From positions 5,270,001-5,334,000 of the forward strand of contig NC_134678.1 of assembly GCF_024713945.1 (NCBI RefSeq): a DNA stretch of 64,000 nt. The letters are read 5' to 3'. The translations under genes were made by a program, and so were the position numbers. The stretch comes from Dermatophagoides farinae (taxonomy: Eukaryota; Arthropoda; Arachnida; Sarcoptiformes; Pyroglyphidae). The notes under the pieces were generated by a model that worked only from the letters and a program-made list of their open reading frames with translations, was not told the DNA's origin and searched no databases. Positions 49,201 through 61,007 of this stretch are shown here, piece by piece. Position 1 is the stretch's first letter. Every line of letters begins with the position of its first letter.

Positions 49201-52200
49201 AAATTTTTTTTTTATTTACTGTTCGTGTCTTCTTCACTCAAAAAGAGATGATATTTGATTTCTTTTCTGATGATGATGATGATGATTATTATTGCCATGA
49301 ACTTGAACAATGAATGTTGTTTTTTTTTATTGAAGGCTAATTTTCACATCATTTTGTTCCAGAAAAAAATGTATTTTTTTTTCACTTTTGACACATTTAT
49401 TTTATAATGATCATCATCATTTTTGATTGTTTTGTTTGTTTCTAAAAAATAAATCATTACATTGCAATTATAATATAACTCTTATTAATATCAATAATAT
49501 CTCATTATCGTTAAAAAATAAAAATGAAAAAAAAAATTTCAAATTTTTTTTCGGTTAATGACTATGGCAATAATGAATGTCTATGTTTTTTTTGCCATCA
49601 TCAATGTTGGATTCGAACGAATTTAAATTCATTGAAAAACACAGGTAAAATGCGTTTGAATTTTTCTTCTCTTCTATATCATTATTACCACACAACACCC
49701 TAAGCACATGTATTCGTAATATATAAATTTTACCTTTGCCATAAATAAAATGAGGCCCCTTCATCTGGTGTTCATTTATTCAAGTCTGTCGAACTTATCT
49801 TATAACTATCGAACTTTGACCTCCATTCATCATCATCAACAACAACAACTTTCTCCCCAACATATAATTGTTCGTATCGAAAAAAAAAATTTTTTTAAAG
49901 TAATCGCCATCCATTGGTATTGGCATCATTTTTTAAGATGATAAGGCCATAGTTACATTTATTTCTTCGGTCCCTTGCTGCGATCATCAAACACACACGC
50001 ACATAGATCTTATTAGATTATATAATGAAAAAAAATTGCCATCAAATAAAATGATTCGAATCTATGAACAAACGAAACCGGACCCATTTTGTAAAAAAAA
50101 ATCAGACTAGGTTGATGTTTTTTTTTGCTTTTGAATCTTCGATTCCAAAGAAATATGTATGTTAAATCTATACAATAGATCTCGCTGTGTAGGTAGGTAA
50201 TGAAAACTGCAATAGCAATAAATGTGATTGTCATTGAAGGTATATGAACCATACCAGGTAAAGAAAAAAAAAAGTAGAAAGATCAATCAAGATCATCGGT
50301 ATTACCATTGGTATAGGGCAAAACTAAATCAAGTATTTCAAATGCAATAACTAAATGATACAACAAACAATAGATTTTTTTCTTCTTCTTCTTTTTCGTT
50401 TTTTTTTCTGTTCTCATTTGGTCAACATGATGATGATTTGTTTTTTTTTGACTTTAAATTTCGGCTGCAATTGACATCTATTCAATCTCAATGTTGAATC
50501 CACACTGTGTGTTGATCTCTTTCTATTCGTTGTCTATAGAACATTTATCTAACATACAACAATATTCACGATTTTTTTTCTGTTCATTTTTTTGGCACAT
50601 AATAAGATCAGGTCGTGGTCATGCATATATACATGCATCACAAAAAAATAGAAGGAATTGTTCTCCAACATATTCATCATCATCATCATCATCATTATCA
50701 ACATGTTATGGTAACATCATTACAACAGATTTTTTTTTCTGCTAGCAGTACAGGTAAAGGTGAAATGTTGATGATGATTATTGTATCACTTGTTGAATGG
50801 CAACGAAGATCTCTGTCTCTCTTTTCATCTTTTCTTGTCGTCATTGCCGTTCAGTATTGTTATCAATATATAGTTGATATACATGAGAGTCTTTTGAACG
50901 TGAAAACTTTTTTTTTCTAGTGTAATAATAATGTTGGATCGGTTTCTATCATCATCATTCTCATTATTATCATCATCTTCATAATAATCTCGACATTCGG
51001 CTGTTTATTCAACAACGAAAAAAAAAAAAAATTTCAAAATCTTTTTTCTTCAAGATTCAACATCATTATTTATAAGTTTTTTTCCACGAGAAAAATTAGT
51101 TTTCCTCATTATTCAATTTGTTGTTGATGTTGATATTTTTTTTTCTTATTTTTCGGTTTATTTGTGTGACATTTTTGTTGTTGTTGTTCTATAAGCGATC
51201 AGTTGTTGATTACGGATTTCGATTTTCTTGGTCGCGCTCTGTTTAGTTTCTGGTGTTCATATTATGTGTTTGTGTGTCATTTGTTGTTGTTCCATTTTGT
51301 TCGTTTATTTTGGTGATTGACAAATTTTGTATTTTATTTCATAAGTGTGTGTGTGATCAGATGATCTGTGATCCGAAATAATTGTCACAAGTAAATGAAA
51401 AAGAAAAAATCTTTGCCATCATTTTGAGTGTGTAACAAATTTTTATCCTGGTTTAAATGAATAAAATGATGATGATGGTTGTTGATTCATCATATATGTG
51501 ATTCTCCCATAAAATAAAAATGCGAAAAAAAAATCTTTGAACCAAAGTAAAAAAATAAAAATTTCCAAAGGATCCTTCAGTCATTCAATATCGCATTCCA
51601 TTGTTGTCGTATTCGAATAATCATCGTTTGAACAATTTGACCTCGCTTTCTTTTGTTATGAAAATTATTCACCAAACAACCAATCACCTCTTGCTTACTC
51701 TGAAACATTACTCTACATGTAGTCTTTGGAACCTTTTTTTCGACCTTGGTTTTTTTTGATGGACCATTTTTTGAACCCAGATAGACTATTGTATTGAATG
51801 TACGTGTGTGTGTGTGGTGAACAATACAAATTAAAAATCAGCAATGAACAAATATTAAGTAAATGATTGGTGTTATTGTGACCTTTTTTATGACCGCTCT
51901 ATTCATTCGCATAATCTAACTCAACATTCTAATACGAAGATGATGAATTTTTTTCTTCTTTTTCTAATAATTTCACTAAACTAGTAAAAAAAACACACAC
52001 ACACATTTGAATGATGTAATTCGGACATGGAAAAATCATTTTTACATGTGAAACATTAAGTATTTTGCCAGAATTTTTTTTCTAATTATTATTATTATTA
52101 ATCGGTATATATAGAAACAAAAAAAGTTTCGTTATTGCGCCATCAAAAAAAGAAAAAACAACCCTACCTAGTTATGTTTATCTATCTTGCTTATTAATGT

Positions 52201-52265
52201 AAAGGTGTGTCTACGAAATTACCGACAACACAAACGAAATTCTTCTTTTTTTTTCTTCAACCAAA
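46228..52265. other. Six-kilobase region with no firm gene
   Basis: Triplet, CA and poly-A/T tracts dominate. A candidate first coding exon lies at 47369-47408, ending in a consensus donor (G|GTAAGTG), and is discussed as a finding. A plus-strand 5' flank of the VWC gene occupies the last part; no TATA box is clear. Confidence 0.5.
47369..47408 (+). other. Possible first coding exon of an unidentified gene
   Basis: ATG 47369 opens 13 codons (MFASMPGFQDFQY plus one base) followed by GTAAGTG, the best donor consensus in this region. A nearby acceptor (TTATTACAG, exon from 47545) would keep the frame to TGA at 47672, making a 55-residue product that resembles nothing I know. The true partner exon may lie elsewhere. 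Confidence 0.25.
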
Positions 52266-55200
52266 ATGAAAACCAGATCAACTAGTCCGATGATGTTTCA
52301 TCATCAACATTATCACCATTATTATTATCATAAGTCGATCATTATAATTCTAATCATTAATTTCATCACTATTATATCTATGTCGAATATGGTAACATCA
52401 TTAACAACAGCGACGACGACGAATACGACATCATTGACATCATTAACCGCAAATATTACAAATAAAAATAGTAGTAGTAATGATGATCTTGGTGAATCTA
52501 AAGTAGCCCAAACAACTTTCACTAATTCCACATCATTATTATTGTCGACAAAAATACGTAATCCTTTAACTACTACCATTATTACAAATAATAATAATGA
52601 TGAATTTCATACACCCAAAATTTATCGTCATAATTCAATAATGATGATACGGCCATCATCATCATCATCATCATCATCGATAACAACTAATAATAATAAT
52701 AATATTATGAACCTCAATCAACAACAGAATTCGAATATATTGAATAATAATTCATTCAATCATCATCATCATCATCATTACAATAATAATGATGATGCCA
52801 CAATTTGTATACATAGATTATGTGTACGACAAAATGGTAATAATTTGTTTTCTTCTTCCACTTTTTTAAGAAATTTTTTTTTTTGAAATAATTCAATGTG
52901 ATATACATACAAAGCAGAGATAAGTTATGACCTTTCAACTTTTTTTTTCAATAGATTCATAAATTGATTGTGTGATTGCAATGGAAATGCTATTTTTTTT
53001 TTTTTTTGTTTTATATATTTAGCTACTGGTTACTTCATTTTCATCTTTTATATAAATTCAATATTTTTCTATAGATACCGATTCAAATGTTGTGATGAGT
53101 CACGATCTAAATTGACCAAAATAGCCTATAATCTTGATTTTTTTTTTTGTATGAGGCCAGCCAACCAACCATCATGATCATGATCATGCAACAGGTATAT
53201 TTTATGTGATATTACCTGTCTAGAATAAGAAAAAATTGATTCGATTGTTGTTGTTGTTGTTGTTTGATGATTGTGTGATGATGATGACCACAAAATCATA
53301 ATCACCATTATGATCAACACTTGAACGTGAAGAAATGATTCATTTCTTAAATATTCAATATGATGACTTGTATAAAACATGAAATGCCTATTTCCAAAAT
53401 CTGGTCGGTATAACTTGTATGTATGAAAGAGCAGTATAGATTTCAATCGACAATTGCGATAACCAAAAAAAAAAAAATAATATCAAATCGGATTTACCGA
53501 AGGAATATTGACCTTGGATTTTTTTTTGATAGTCCACATAAATTTATTCAATTCAATAGTGAAATTGAATTTTTTGTTGTTGTTGTTGTTGTTGTTGTTG
53601 TATAGAAGTGTGAACAAATCACAGACTAAAAAATGAATTGCAAATTTTTCTTCGTTGTTTCTCATAAATCAAGTTTTGAATAATTCATCGATGCAATTTT
53701 CTTCGACATTATCATCATTATTATTAAGGACATTTGATGAAAGAAAAGTACGAATATTTTTTTTTCTTATGATTGATGCGGAAATTGATGATGATACAAC
53801 ACACACACACACATTGGATAACACATGACATTGTAATTTGTGGCAAATCTACCTCTAGGTAATAAAAAAAAATTTTCTCTCAATTTTCTAGTGAAACAAA
53901 ATTGTCATAACCTCCGTTACGATAATCATTATCCACATTTACAAATGAATTGAATGAATGATTAAATGAATGAAAACATTTGGATTTTATTTTTTGTTTT
54001 TGTTTTTGTTTTTATTTTTATTCGAAATATCATCATCAGACATATGTCGTTGCACGAGTTTGTTTATATTATCAAAGGAAAGATGAGAAAAAAAAATTGA
54101 TTCAAAACACATTTAAAAAGAAAAAAGATTTTAATTTTTCTTCTAGGATCCATCAACATCATTATCATGATAATGATATCTATCATTCTCTTTTTTTTTC
54201 TTATTATCCCTGAAGCTATGGAAGCAGGATCCTCTCCATCATCTTTATCATCATCATTATATAATTGTTGTTCATCTAAAGATTGAATGGTAAACTTTTC
54301 ATTGGTTTCCATTTCATTCATTCATTCATTCACACACAAAGTATAATATATGTGGATAATAATGGCCAATCCAGTGCTTAATAATGAAAGTTTTATTCGT
54401 CGTTCATAGAGCAGATATAAATGATGATGATGATGATTATTTTATTATTGTGAGGTTCATGGCCGATTCCAGTAATATTTTTTTTTTTTTTTTTTGAAAT
54501 AAAATTTTCATTTTTTAAAGTTCATTCAACACAATGATGCATCATGTTTGATGATTGGATTTGAGTATAGAAAATTAAATTGATAAAGGCTACCATTTTG
54601 GGAGGTTTGTTAGTAATTTTTTTTCAAGTTTAAAATGTAAACCAGTCAGTTTTAAAATTGACCATGCTCATCTGATTTACTAATATATTTTCATTTATTT
54701 ACTGACCAACTTCATTTATTTTTGTTCAATTCTTTCTATTTCTCACAAACAAAAATAACAGGCCATCCACAGCCATCAACCGGTGTTGAAATATGTTATA
54801 ATGATAAAGGTGATATAGTTAAACATGGTGAACAATATGTTCCACTTGGAATCGATACTTGTACACAGGTTTGTTTGATTGATTTGATAATTTTAATTTT
54901 TCCTGAAAATTATTTATTTTTTTTCAAAAAAAAACTAAATCATCAATATAGTGTACATGTATGCATGGAAAAGCGGAAATGTGCATATCGGTACTATGTT
55001 CACCACCGGAAAATTGTCGGTTAGTATAACTTGTAAATTGATATAAATTACATAATTTATTCTATTTAATTGTGAATAAATCTCTTTAAAAAATTAATTA
55101 GCAAAACGGCAAAGGTCAACAATTTATTATCTTTCCCTCTCCTGTTGAATAATCCATGAATTTACAGTAATACATAATCAATGGCAATTATCTTGTTAAC

Positions 55201-57305
55201 CTTGAAACCAATCTTTTTGCCACCATGTAACAATAATATTTATAGTGTAAATTTTAATTAAATTTTGTTTATTTTCTCTCATAGACGTTATCATGAAGTA
55301 ACAAATAAATGCTGTGAATTTCTATGTATCGATGGTGGCAATGGAAACCAAGTGATAGGTTCGAATCATGGTAATAGTGATATGGCTATACGATTGATGA
55401 ACACCGGTAACGGACATCATCATACACAATCTACAAACAATTTTAATGGTGGATTACAGAATGGTTTACGTTTCTTTGGCAACAATAAGACTGCCATATT
55501 GACAAAAGGCGAAACGAAAACATTCCATTCGATTCCAACATCAAATCTTGGTCTACGGTTAATCACTAGTACTGTGACATCATTTTTAATTCTAGCATTA
55601 TTATTATTCATGATTCATCGATTACGTCAACGTCGTCTTCTGGTGATGATCCGTCGTTTACAGAATCGTCGACTTGATCATATGAATGGTCGTAATTCTA
55701 GCCACCACCCTACTCCGGCACCTCCACATTGTAGTGATTCTACAGGTTATGCGGGCGATCAATTGGTCACAACACCTATGCGTTTATTTGGTCTGGGTGG
55801 CCATTCATCTATTAATGGACCATTTGGACCTTTTGATTTGATGGGACCTAATTCGATTGAACCACCACCACCATATACATTTTGGAAACCTCCATCAATG
55901 CCTGCTCAATCGACTGAACAACAACAGCAGCAGCAGCCACAATTCTCTAGTTTATCCGAAACAAATGGCCTATCACCTGTTCAATCCTTACCGAATGAAG
56001 CTCCACCAAGCTATGAAGAATCAATTCAAGTTGGTAACAGCAACAATATTATTATGTCGAATGCAGCCCTTATTATTAGTTGTCAACAAAATTCGTTATC
56101 GCAACCATCTAATAACATAGAAGTAACACCGTCTTCAAATCATCAAAATGGAATAATCAATGTATTAGAACATCAGCCATCATATTCGGGTCATGTCATA
56201 ACACAATCACAATCACAAAATTGGTTGTCGACAACGACAACAACACCACATAATTCAATAATTGGATCAATTAATTTGCCTCAACAGTCTGTGTTTGAAG
56301 GTCACTCAATGGATCAAATACAGCAAACATACACCAAACAAATTAGCCATTCCAATTCATCAGGTGACAGAATTAATAGATATGTGCATCATCATAATCA
56401 TCATCATCAGCCAAATAATTTAATTCATCAGAATAGAATGGTAGCGGCCGAAATTAAACCTCATCCAATTGCTTATCGAGAACAATCTTCGAATGTTGTC
56501 GATCCACAAATTCGCCCTTGCATTCCAAATCCGCCCGCAATAATGCGAAATAATCTTTTCTATCCACAAAGATTGATCTCACATTTAACATCATCATTAA
56601 CACCACATAATGGTATGAAATAAATGAAATAAAATTTCCTATTAAATTTTATTGCAAATTAAAAATTTTGCAGATTTTTCACAATCACAAACGTCTGGAC
56701 GATCATTATCACCCGATCAACATATTACACGATTACATGTTGGATCACCAATATCAAATCAAATACCTGTGACTTATGTTAGATCAATGATAATGCCTGT
56801 AAATAATAATTCGCAATTATCACACGAAACAACAACATTCCGATCACATTATCCAAATTCTAGATCAGCATTGTTACAGCAGCAGCAATATCAACAACAA
56901 CAATCATCGATAATGTCTCGATGCATTTACAACAATAATATTCATCAACAGCCACAACAAACACAAAAGCGTTCTAAAATTACGAATAATCAATCATCTT
57001 TAATGATGATTAACAATAATATTGATGAATCATCAAAAGAGTTGGTCATTCAAAATGATTCAATCTGTTCACCATCCTCATCTTCTGAATCATTATCACA
57101 ATGTACGATTGTTCGCAAACCAATTGATGTACATCAAACGGTAGCAACCGTTGAACAATCATCATCAAGACAATCGATGGTATCTAATCAACAATCTCAA
57201 AACCATCATCATCATCATCACAATTCGAATCGGCATCGAAAAAAATCTAAATCAAATCAAGATTCAAATAATCAAACCGTGAAATCAAATTATTCTTCTT
57301 CTTCC

Positions 57306-57345
<40 letters not shown>

Positions 57346-57554
57346 TATCATCATCATCGTTGGCCAATTCATATTCAGATGATGGTAGTACGCCATCGAC
57401 AAAAATATCAGTTTCATCATCATCCTCATCGTTGTCTTCATCAAGGACGAACAACACGATGTTGACGACTACGACGACGACCACCCCAACGACAACAAAT
57501 GATAATAATAATACTGTAATTCAAGTTAAAGTTGATACGATCAGCCATCTTTGA
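52266..57554 (+). CDS. Single-pass membrane protein with VWC domain and cytoplasmic PPxY motifs
   Basis: Five exons: 52266-52836, 54762-54868, 54952-55019, 55285-56612 and 56674-57554; 2955 coding bases, 984 residues. A hydrophobic stretch at about residues 22-45 is the signal sequence. Then comes a Thr/Asn/Ser-rich stalk, and at about 190-270 a von Willebrand factor C domain built across exons 2-4, with CYNDKG, CTQCTCMHGKAEMC, VLCSPPENC and CCEFLC. One transmembrane helix follows (about 340-360, LITSTVTSFLILALLLFMIH), then a basic stop-transfer and a long cytoplasmic tail with PPPY (443-446) and PPSY (489-492), ligands for WW domains such as those of Nedd4 ligases. The tail ends in a poly-Ser tract from TCA repeats. 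VWC plus one span plus PPxY resembles DGCR2/IDD without its lectin domain; that name is a guess. A poly-A signal is at 57713. Confidence 0.85.
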
Positions 57555-57786
57555 TCTTGTCAATTAAATTTAGTTTGTTTTTTGTTTTGTCAATTGCCAA
57601 CATGTTTTTTCTTTTAACAATTTTTTTTGTGGCCAAAGTTGTGATTAGATAATAATATTCTCCCATGTTCTGGTCATTGATAGAGGGATATTATTTTTGT
57701 GAATATTTTAAGAATAAAAATAAAAATAAATTGTGTAAAAAAAAATCCTATCAAAAAATTGGCCCTCCCGACTTTTTTGTCGATCA

Positions 57787-57794
57787 TATATAAA
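57787..57794 (+). promoter_or_regulatory. Candidate TATA box of the acetyltransferase gene
   Basis: TATATAAA lies 233 bases downstream of the VWC-protein stop codon. Initiation about 30 bases further (near 57817) would give a leader exon ending at the donor TTTTG|GTAAC (last exon base 57960) and joined to an acceptor at 58106. Confidence 0.45.
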
Positions 57795-57839
57795 CACGGC
57801 AATGATCGAACTAATAAAATTCTGTCGATCAGAATAATA

Positions 57840-58150
57840 ATGTTGTCCATAATTGTTTCGTTTGGAATTTCAGCTTGGAAATTAGTTGGAATTCTAACTG
57901 GTCTTATCTGGCAGCTAGGACATCTTGTAGTGGAAATTGGATCGTGCTGTTTTAATTTTGGTAACTTTTTTTGTTGTTAAATGTTATATATAACGGTGAA
58001 ACATCATATGCTCCATCTGATGGGTAGGATTGAAATTGAATTTATCATTTTTTCAACGTGTTTTTTTACATTTATCTTGATTTATTAAATTTTTTTTTTG
58101 CTATAGTCTTCAACAAAAATTATGTCAGAAATAGAATTTATAGTTCGTGA
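57840..58150 (+). other. Upstream reading frame overlapping the SAT start codon
   Basis: ATG 57840 (A at -3) opens 40 codons to the donor at 57960, and through the 58106 acceptor continues 13 more codons to TGA 58148-58150, 26 bases beyond the acetyltransferase ATG but in another frame. The 54-residue product is hydrophobic with several Trp and Cys. A second short frame (ATG 57802, 11 codons) precedes it if transcription starts further up. The frame would hinder initiation at the main ATG. It might instead be a separate microprotein. Confidence 0.45.
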
Positions 58151-58661
58151 TGCTCGATCATCAGATTGTCATTCGATCCATTCGTTAATATGTGAGTTGG
58201 CTGAATATGAAAAAATGCCCGATCAAGTAGAAATAACGGCCGAACGTTTAAAAGAGGATGGATTCGGTCCTGATCATCAACCTCGTTTTCATTGTTTTGT
58301 TGTGGAAAATATTGACGAAAAAACTATAGTTGGCTTTTTACTTTATGTTCAAAAATATTCAACTTGGAAAGGGCCATTCTTATGGATGGAAGATCTCTAC
58401 ATTCAACCAAAATATCGTCGTTTTGGTCTTGGACGATCATTAGTTTGTACATTGATACGTCGAGCACATCAACTGCAGATGCCAAGAATCGAATGGAATG
58501 TACTTGGCTGGAATCATTTAGCTAGAGAATTTTATCACAATAAACTTGGAGCAATCGATCTTACTCATGATGATGATTGGCTTACATATCGTTTGACTAG
58601 GAATCGTTTCGAAAATCTTTTACAACTAAATCCTTCGAATGTACGAATCGATGAAAAATAA
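58122..58661 (+). CDS. SAT1: Spermidine/spermine N1-acetyltransferase-like enzyme (GNAT family)
   Basis: 179 codons from ATG 58122 in one coding exon, just after a spliced leader. The GNAT fold is collinear with human SAT1/SAT2 (171 residues): FIVRDARSSDC, LICELAEYEKMPDQV, EDGFGPDHQPRFHCFV, VGFLLYVQKYSTWKGP, the strand ending MEDLYI, the acetyl-CoA pyrophosphate loop RRFGLGRSL, WNVLGWNHLAREFYHNKLGA and the C-terminal helix. The enzyme transfers acetyl from acetyl-CoA to a primary amine; in SAT1 this is the first step of polyamine catabolism and export, while SAT2 prefers thialysine. I cannot tell which substrate is used here, so the symbol is provisional. The leader carries an overlapping upstream frame. 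An AATAAA lies at 58672-58677. Confidence 0.9.
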   Translation: MSEIEFIVRDARSSDCHSIHSLICELAEYEKMPDQVEITAERLKEDGFGPDHQPRFHCFVVENIDEKTIVGFLLYVQKYSTWKGPFLWMEDLYIQPKYRRFGLGRSLVCTLIRRAHQLQMPRIEWNVLGWNHLAREFYHNKLGAIDLTHDDDWLTYRLTRNRFENLLQLNPSNVRIDEK

Positions 58662-58856
58662 AATTTTGAAAAATAAATTTAATAGCTTGTTTTTTAGATA
58701 ATTGAATTTGATAATTTTTATCATCAGAATAAATTTTTTTTTTTTTTTTTTGGCGATCTGCCACGAAAACATTACACATGCTTGAACCTAATGATCATTT
58801 ATATTGGGCTATGGCTACAATGTCGACCATTCTCTGTTTACATACAGAATTATAGA

Positions 58857-58886
58857 ACTGTATACAGTATAAACACCGTATACGGT
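58857..58886. repeat. Pair of 12-bp perfect palindromes
   Basis: ACTGTATACAGT (58857-58868) and ACCGTATACGGT (58875-58886) are self-complementary, differ by one complementary base pair, and are each followed by ATAAA, so the unit is an 18-bp near-tandem duplication. A further imperfect hairpin (CGGTTTGTCA and TGACAAAACCG) lies at 58911-58934. Sites for a dimeric DNA-binding protein or part of a small decayed element are both possible. It is 700 bases upstream of the TLC gene. Confidence 0.7.
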
Positions 58887-59590
58887 ATAAAGAATAGTTA
58901 TTGACCCTCACGGTTTGTCATTGTGACAAAACCGGATTGATGAGAGAGGGTAGTGTATAGGCGTGTATGCGTATGTGTGTGTGTCACTCAATGCGGTAAT
59001 GATTTTGTCAAATAAGGACGAAACGTTCCATTTTTGTTCCAATTGTTTTTAAATTATTACACATTGTTGTAGCCGGTTTTGTGCTTGTTTGTGTTCAATC
59101 CTGTGATCAAAAAAATAATTTTATTTTTTTCCAATTAAATGTTCAATTTAAACTCATCAATACAATGTAATGACATTGAGATTTTATATATTTATTATAT
59201 AATTCATTAATTCATGACGTCAATCATTCATGAAAGCAGCTATAATCATCATCATCAATCGTAGTTTTTAATTTTAAATTTAAAAATTTTCGATTTATTC
59301 CTACTGAGTACATCACCAAAATTTTAGGAAACAACAAATTTTTTTCTACTAGATCAAAATAATCATTTTACATTCATAATCAATTCTAACGACAATTAAC
59401 GTTATAATTACTGATATCTTCCAATTAAAGAAACAACTTGACTTTTTTCATATTTTTGATACATTTTAACTTTTATACAATTTTAACTGAATTCGGTTAT
59501 TTACGCCATTCACTGCAATAAATCAAGCTTTCGAATTTTAATCTTTTTTCATCGAATTCATTTCGAATTATTATAATTCAAACTAGAATC

Positions 59591-60738
59591 ATGACAATGT
59601 TAACTTTAACACCGACCACTGGTCTATTAGTTGCTACCATATCTTCCATTGCCATTAATCGTATAAGTTTTATATTGGCAAATACAAAATTTATCTATCC
59701 AAAAAATGTTCGAGAATCCAATCAATCATATTACTATTGGCGTTATCGAAATTTTTTCATCTCATTCATACATGCATTCATAACGGGCGTCGGTTCTCTC
59801 CTATGGTAAAGAAACAAAAAAAATCATTTTGATTTATATCTAATTTAAAATCATCATTTCAGTGTTTTGTCGAATCCAATGCTTTTATTGGATGTGGTGG
59901 ATACAGCTTCTGATTGGGGATATCTTTTAACAGCATTTTCACTTGGTAATAGTTTTAATTCCAGTGGAATTATTTTTCTCATTTTATTGTCATTGTTTCT
60001 TTTTCTCGTTTGTTATTCAGGTTATTTCATATATGATACAGTTGAAATGGCAGCCTATCTGAAAAAGAAAGGAACTGCTGAATTGTTGTTGCATCATTTT
60101 TTCGTATGTAATTGCACCATAGTGATAAACTATTAATATTGATCAATTATGTATTTATAATTTTAGGTAATATCCTGTTTTCTCAATACAGTTATGTATA
60201 AACGATTCATTGGTTATAATATGTTGGCATTGCTCATTGAAATTTCCAATGTTTTTCTTCATTTTCGTCAATTATTATTGCTTTCAAAGCATTCAAAATT
60301 ATCGAGCCTTTATCGAATTAATAGCGTAACGAATATTGGTATTTTTATAATAATTTATTTCTCTTAAATAAACAAAATAAACAATAATGACATTTTTTTT
60401 GTCTTTTTCCAGTATTATTCGTATTAGTACGTGGCGCCTGTATGTTTGGTCTTTGGTATACGTTGATTTTATTTATTGATCGACTACCATTCATTACAAA
60501 ATTAACTGCCATCATTTCGATGATTGGAATATCCATTACCACTGTCATTCTATTTCAACGAATATGGAATTCTGATTTTGTTAGCATTAGTGAACAACGT
60601 CGTAAAAAATTGCTGAATGAAAACAGCAATAGCTGCTCAAAAAACAGTAAATTTAAAATGAACCAATATGAAGATGATTTCACTTATGAAGGTTCCATTG
60701 AAGATGTCAAATCTGGAATGGTAAAAAAATCAAATTAA
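59591..60738 (+). CDS. TLC-domain multi-pass membrane protein, TLCD1/TLCD2-like
   Basis: Four exons: 59591-59805, 59863-60103, 60167-60338 and 60413-60738, with introns of 57, 63 and 74 bases; 317 residues. The start ATG follows a stop-rich leader. At least five hydrophobic helices are visible. Family blocks are YYYWRYRNFFISFIHAFITG, the SGYFIYDTVEM motif, ELLLHHFF with its paired His at the exon 2/3 junction, and LALLIEISNVFLHFRQLL. The order and spacing fit TLC (TRAM-LAG1-CLN8) domains. The arrangement W-Y-R-N, YFIYD and LLHH points to TLCD1/TLCD2 rather than ceramide synthase, which has a Lag1 motif with two His and two Asp. TLCD1/2 and the worm FLD-1 limit long polyunsaturated chains in phospholipids and so regulate membrane fluidity. 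The hydrophilic tail (after about residue 265) is charged. Confidence 0.85.
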
Positions 60739-61007
60739 ATTGTATCGATATATTTATCAAAAGACAAACCCCAATTAACGATAACATTTAACAAATTTAT
60801 TTACATTCAATTTATAGAATATTCAATCGATCAAATAACCATTTATATGTTCATCTGTGTGTATGTGTTTGTGTTGTTTTAATCAAATATTCTTTTTTGT
60901 TTTGCTTGCACTCAAAAAACCAAAATCTTTACATTAATAATTCATATTATCAGTATTTCTAATAATAACAATAAATTTTCATTTATACACCTGTCAATTA
61001 ATTATAA

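Noticed and set aside
49595-49625. Minus-strand TTCGAATCC resembling a tRNA T-loop
   Set aside because: No D-arm, anticodon arm or acceptor pairing could be found around it.
52968-53177. Frame in the first intron of the VWC gene beginning after a TATAG acceptor-like site
   Set aside because: Including it breaks the phase of the exon 1 to exon 2 join, which is otherwise perfect, and the sequence has no domain.
57247-57484. Antisense poly-Met and poly-Asp frames
   Set aside because: They are antisense readings of the TCA-encoded Ser tract of the VWC protein.
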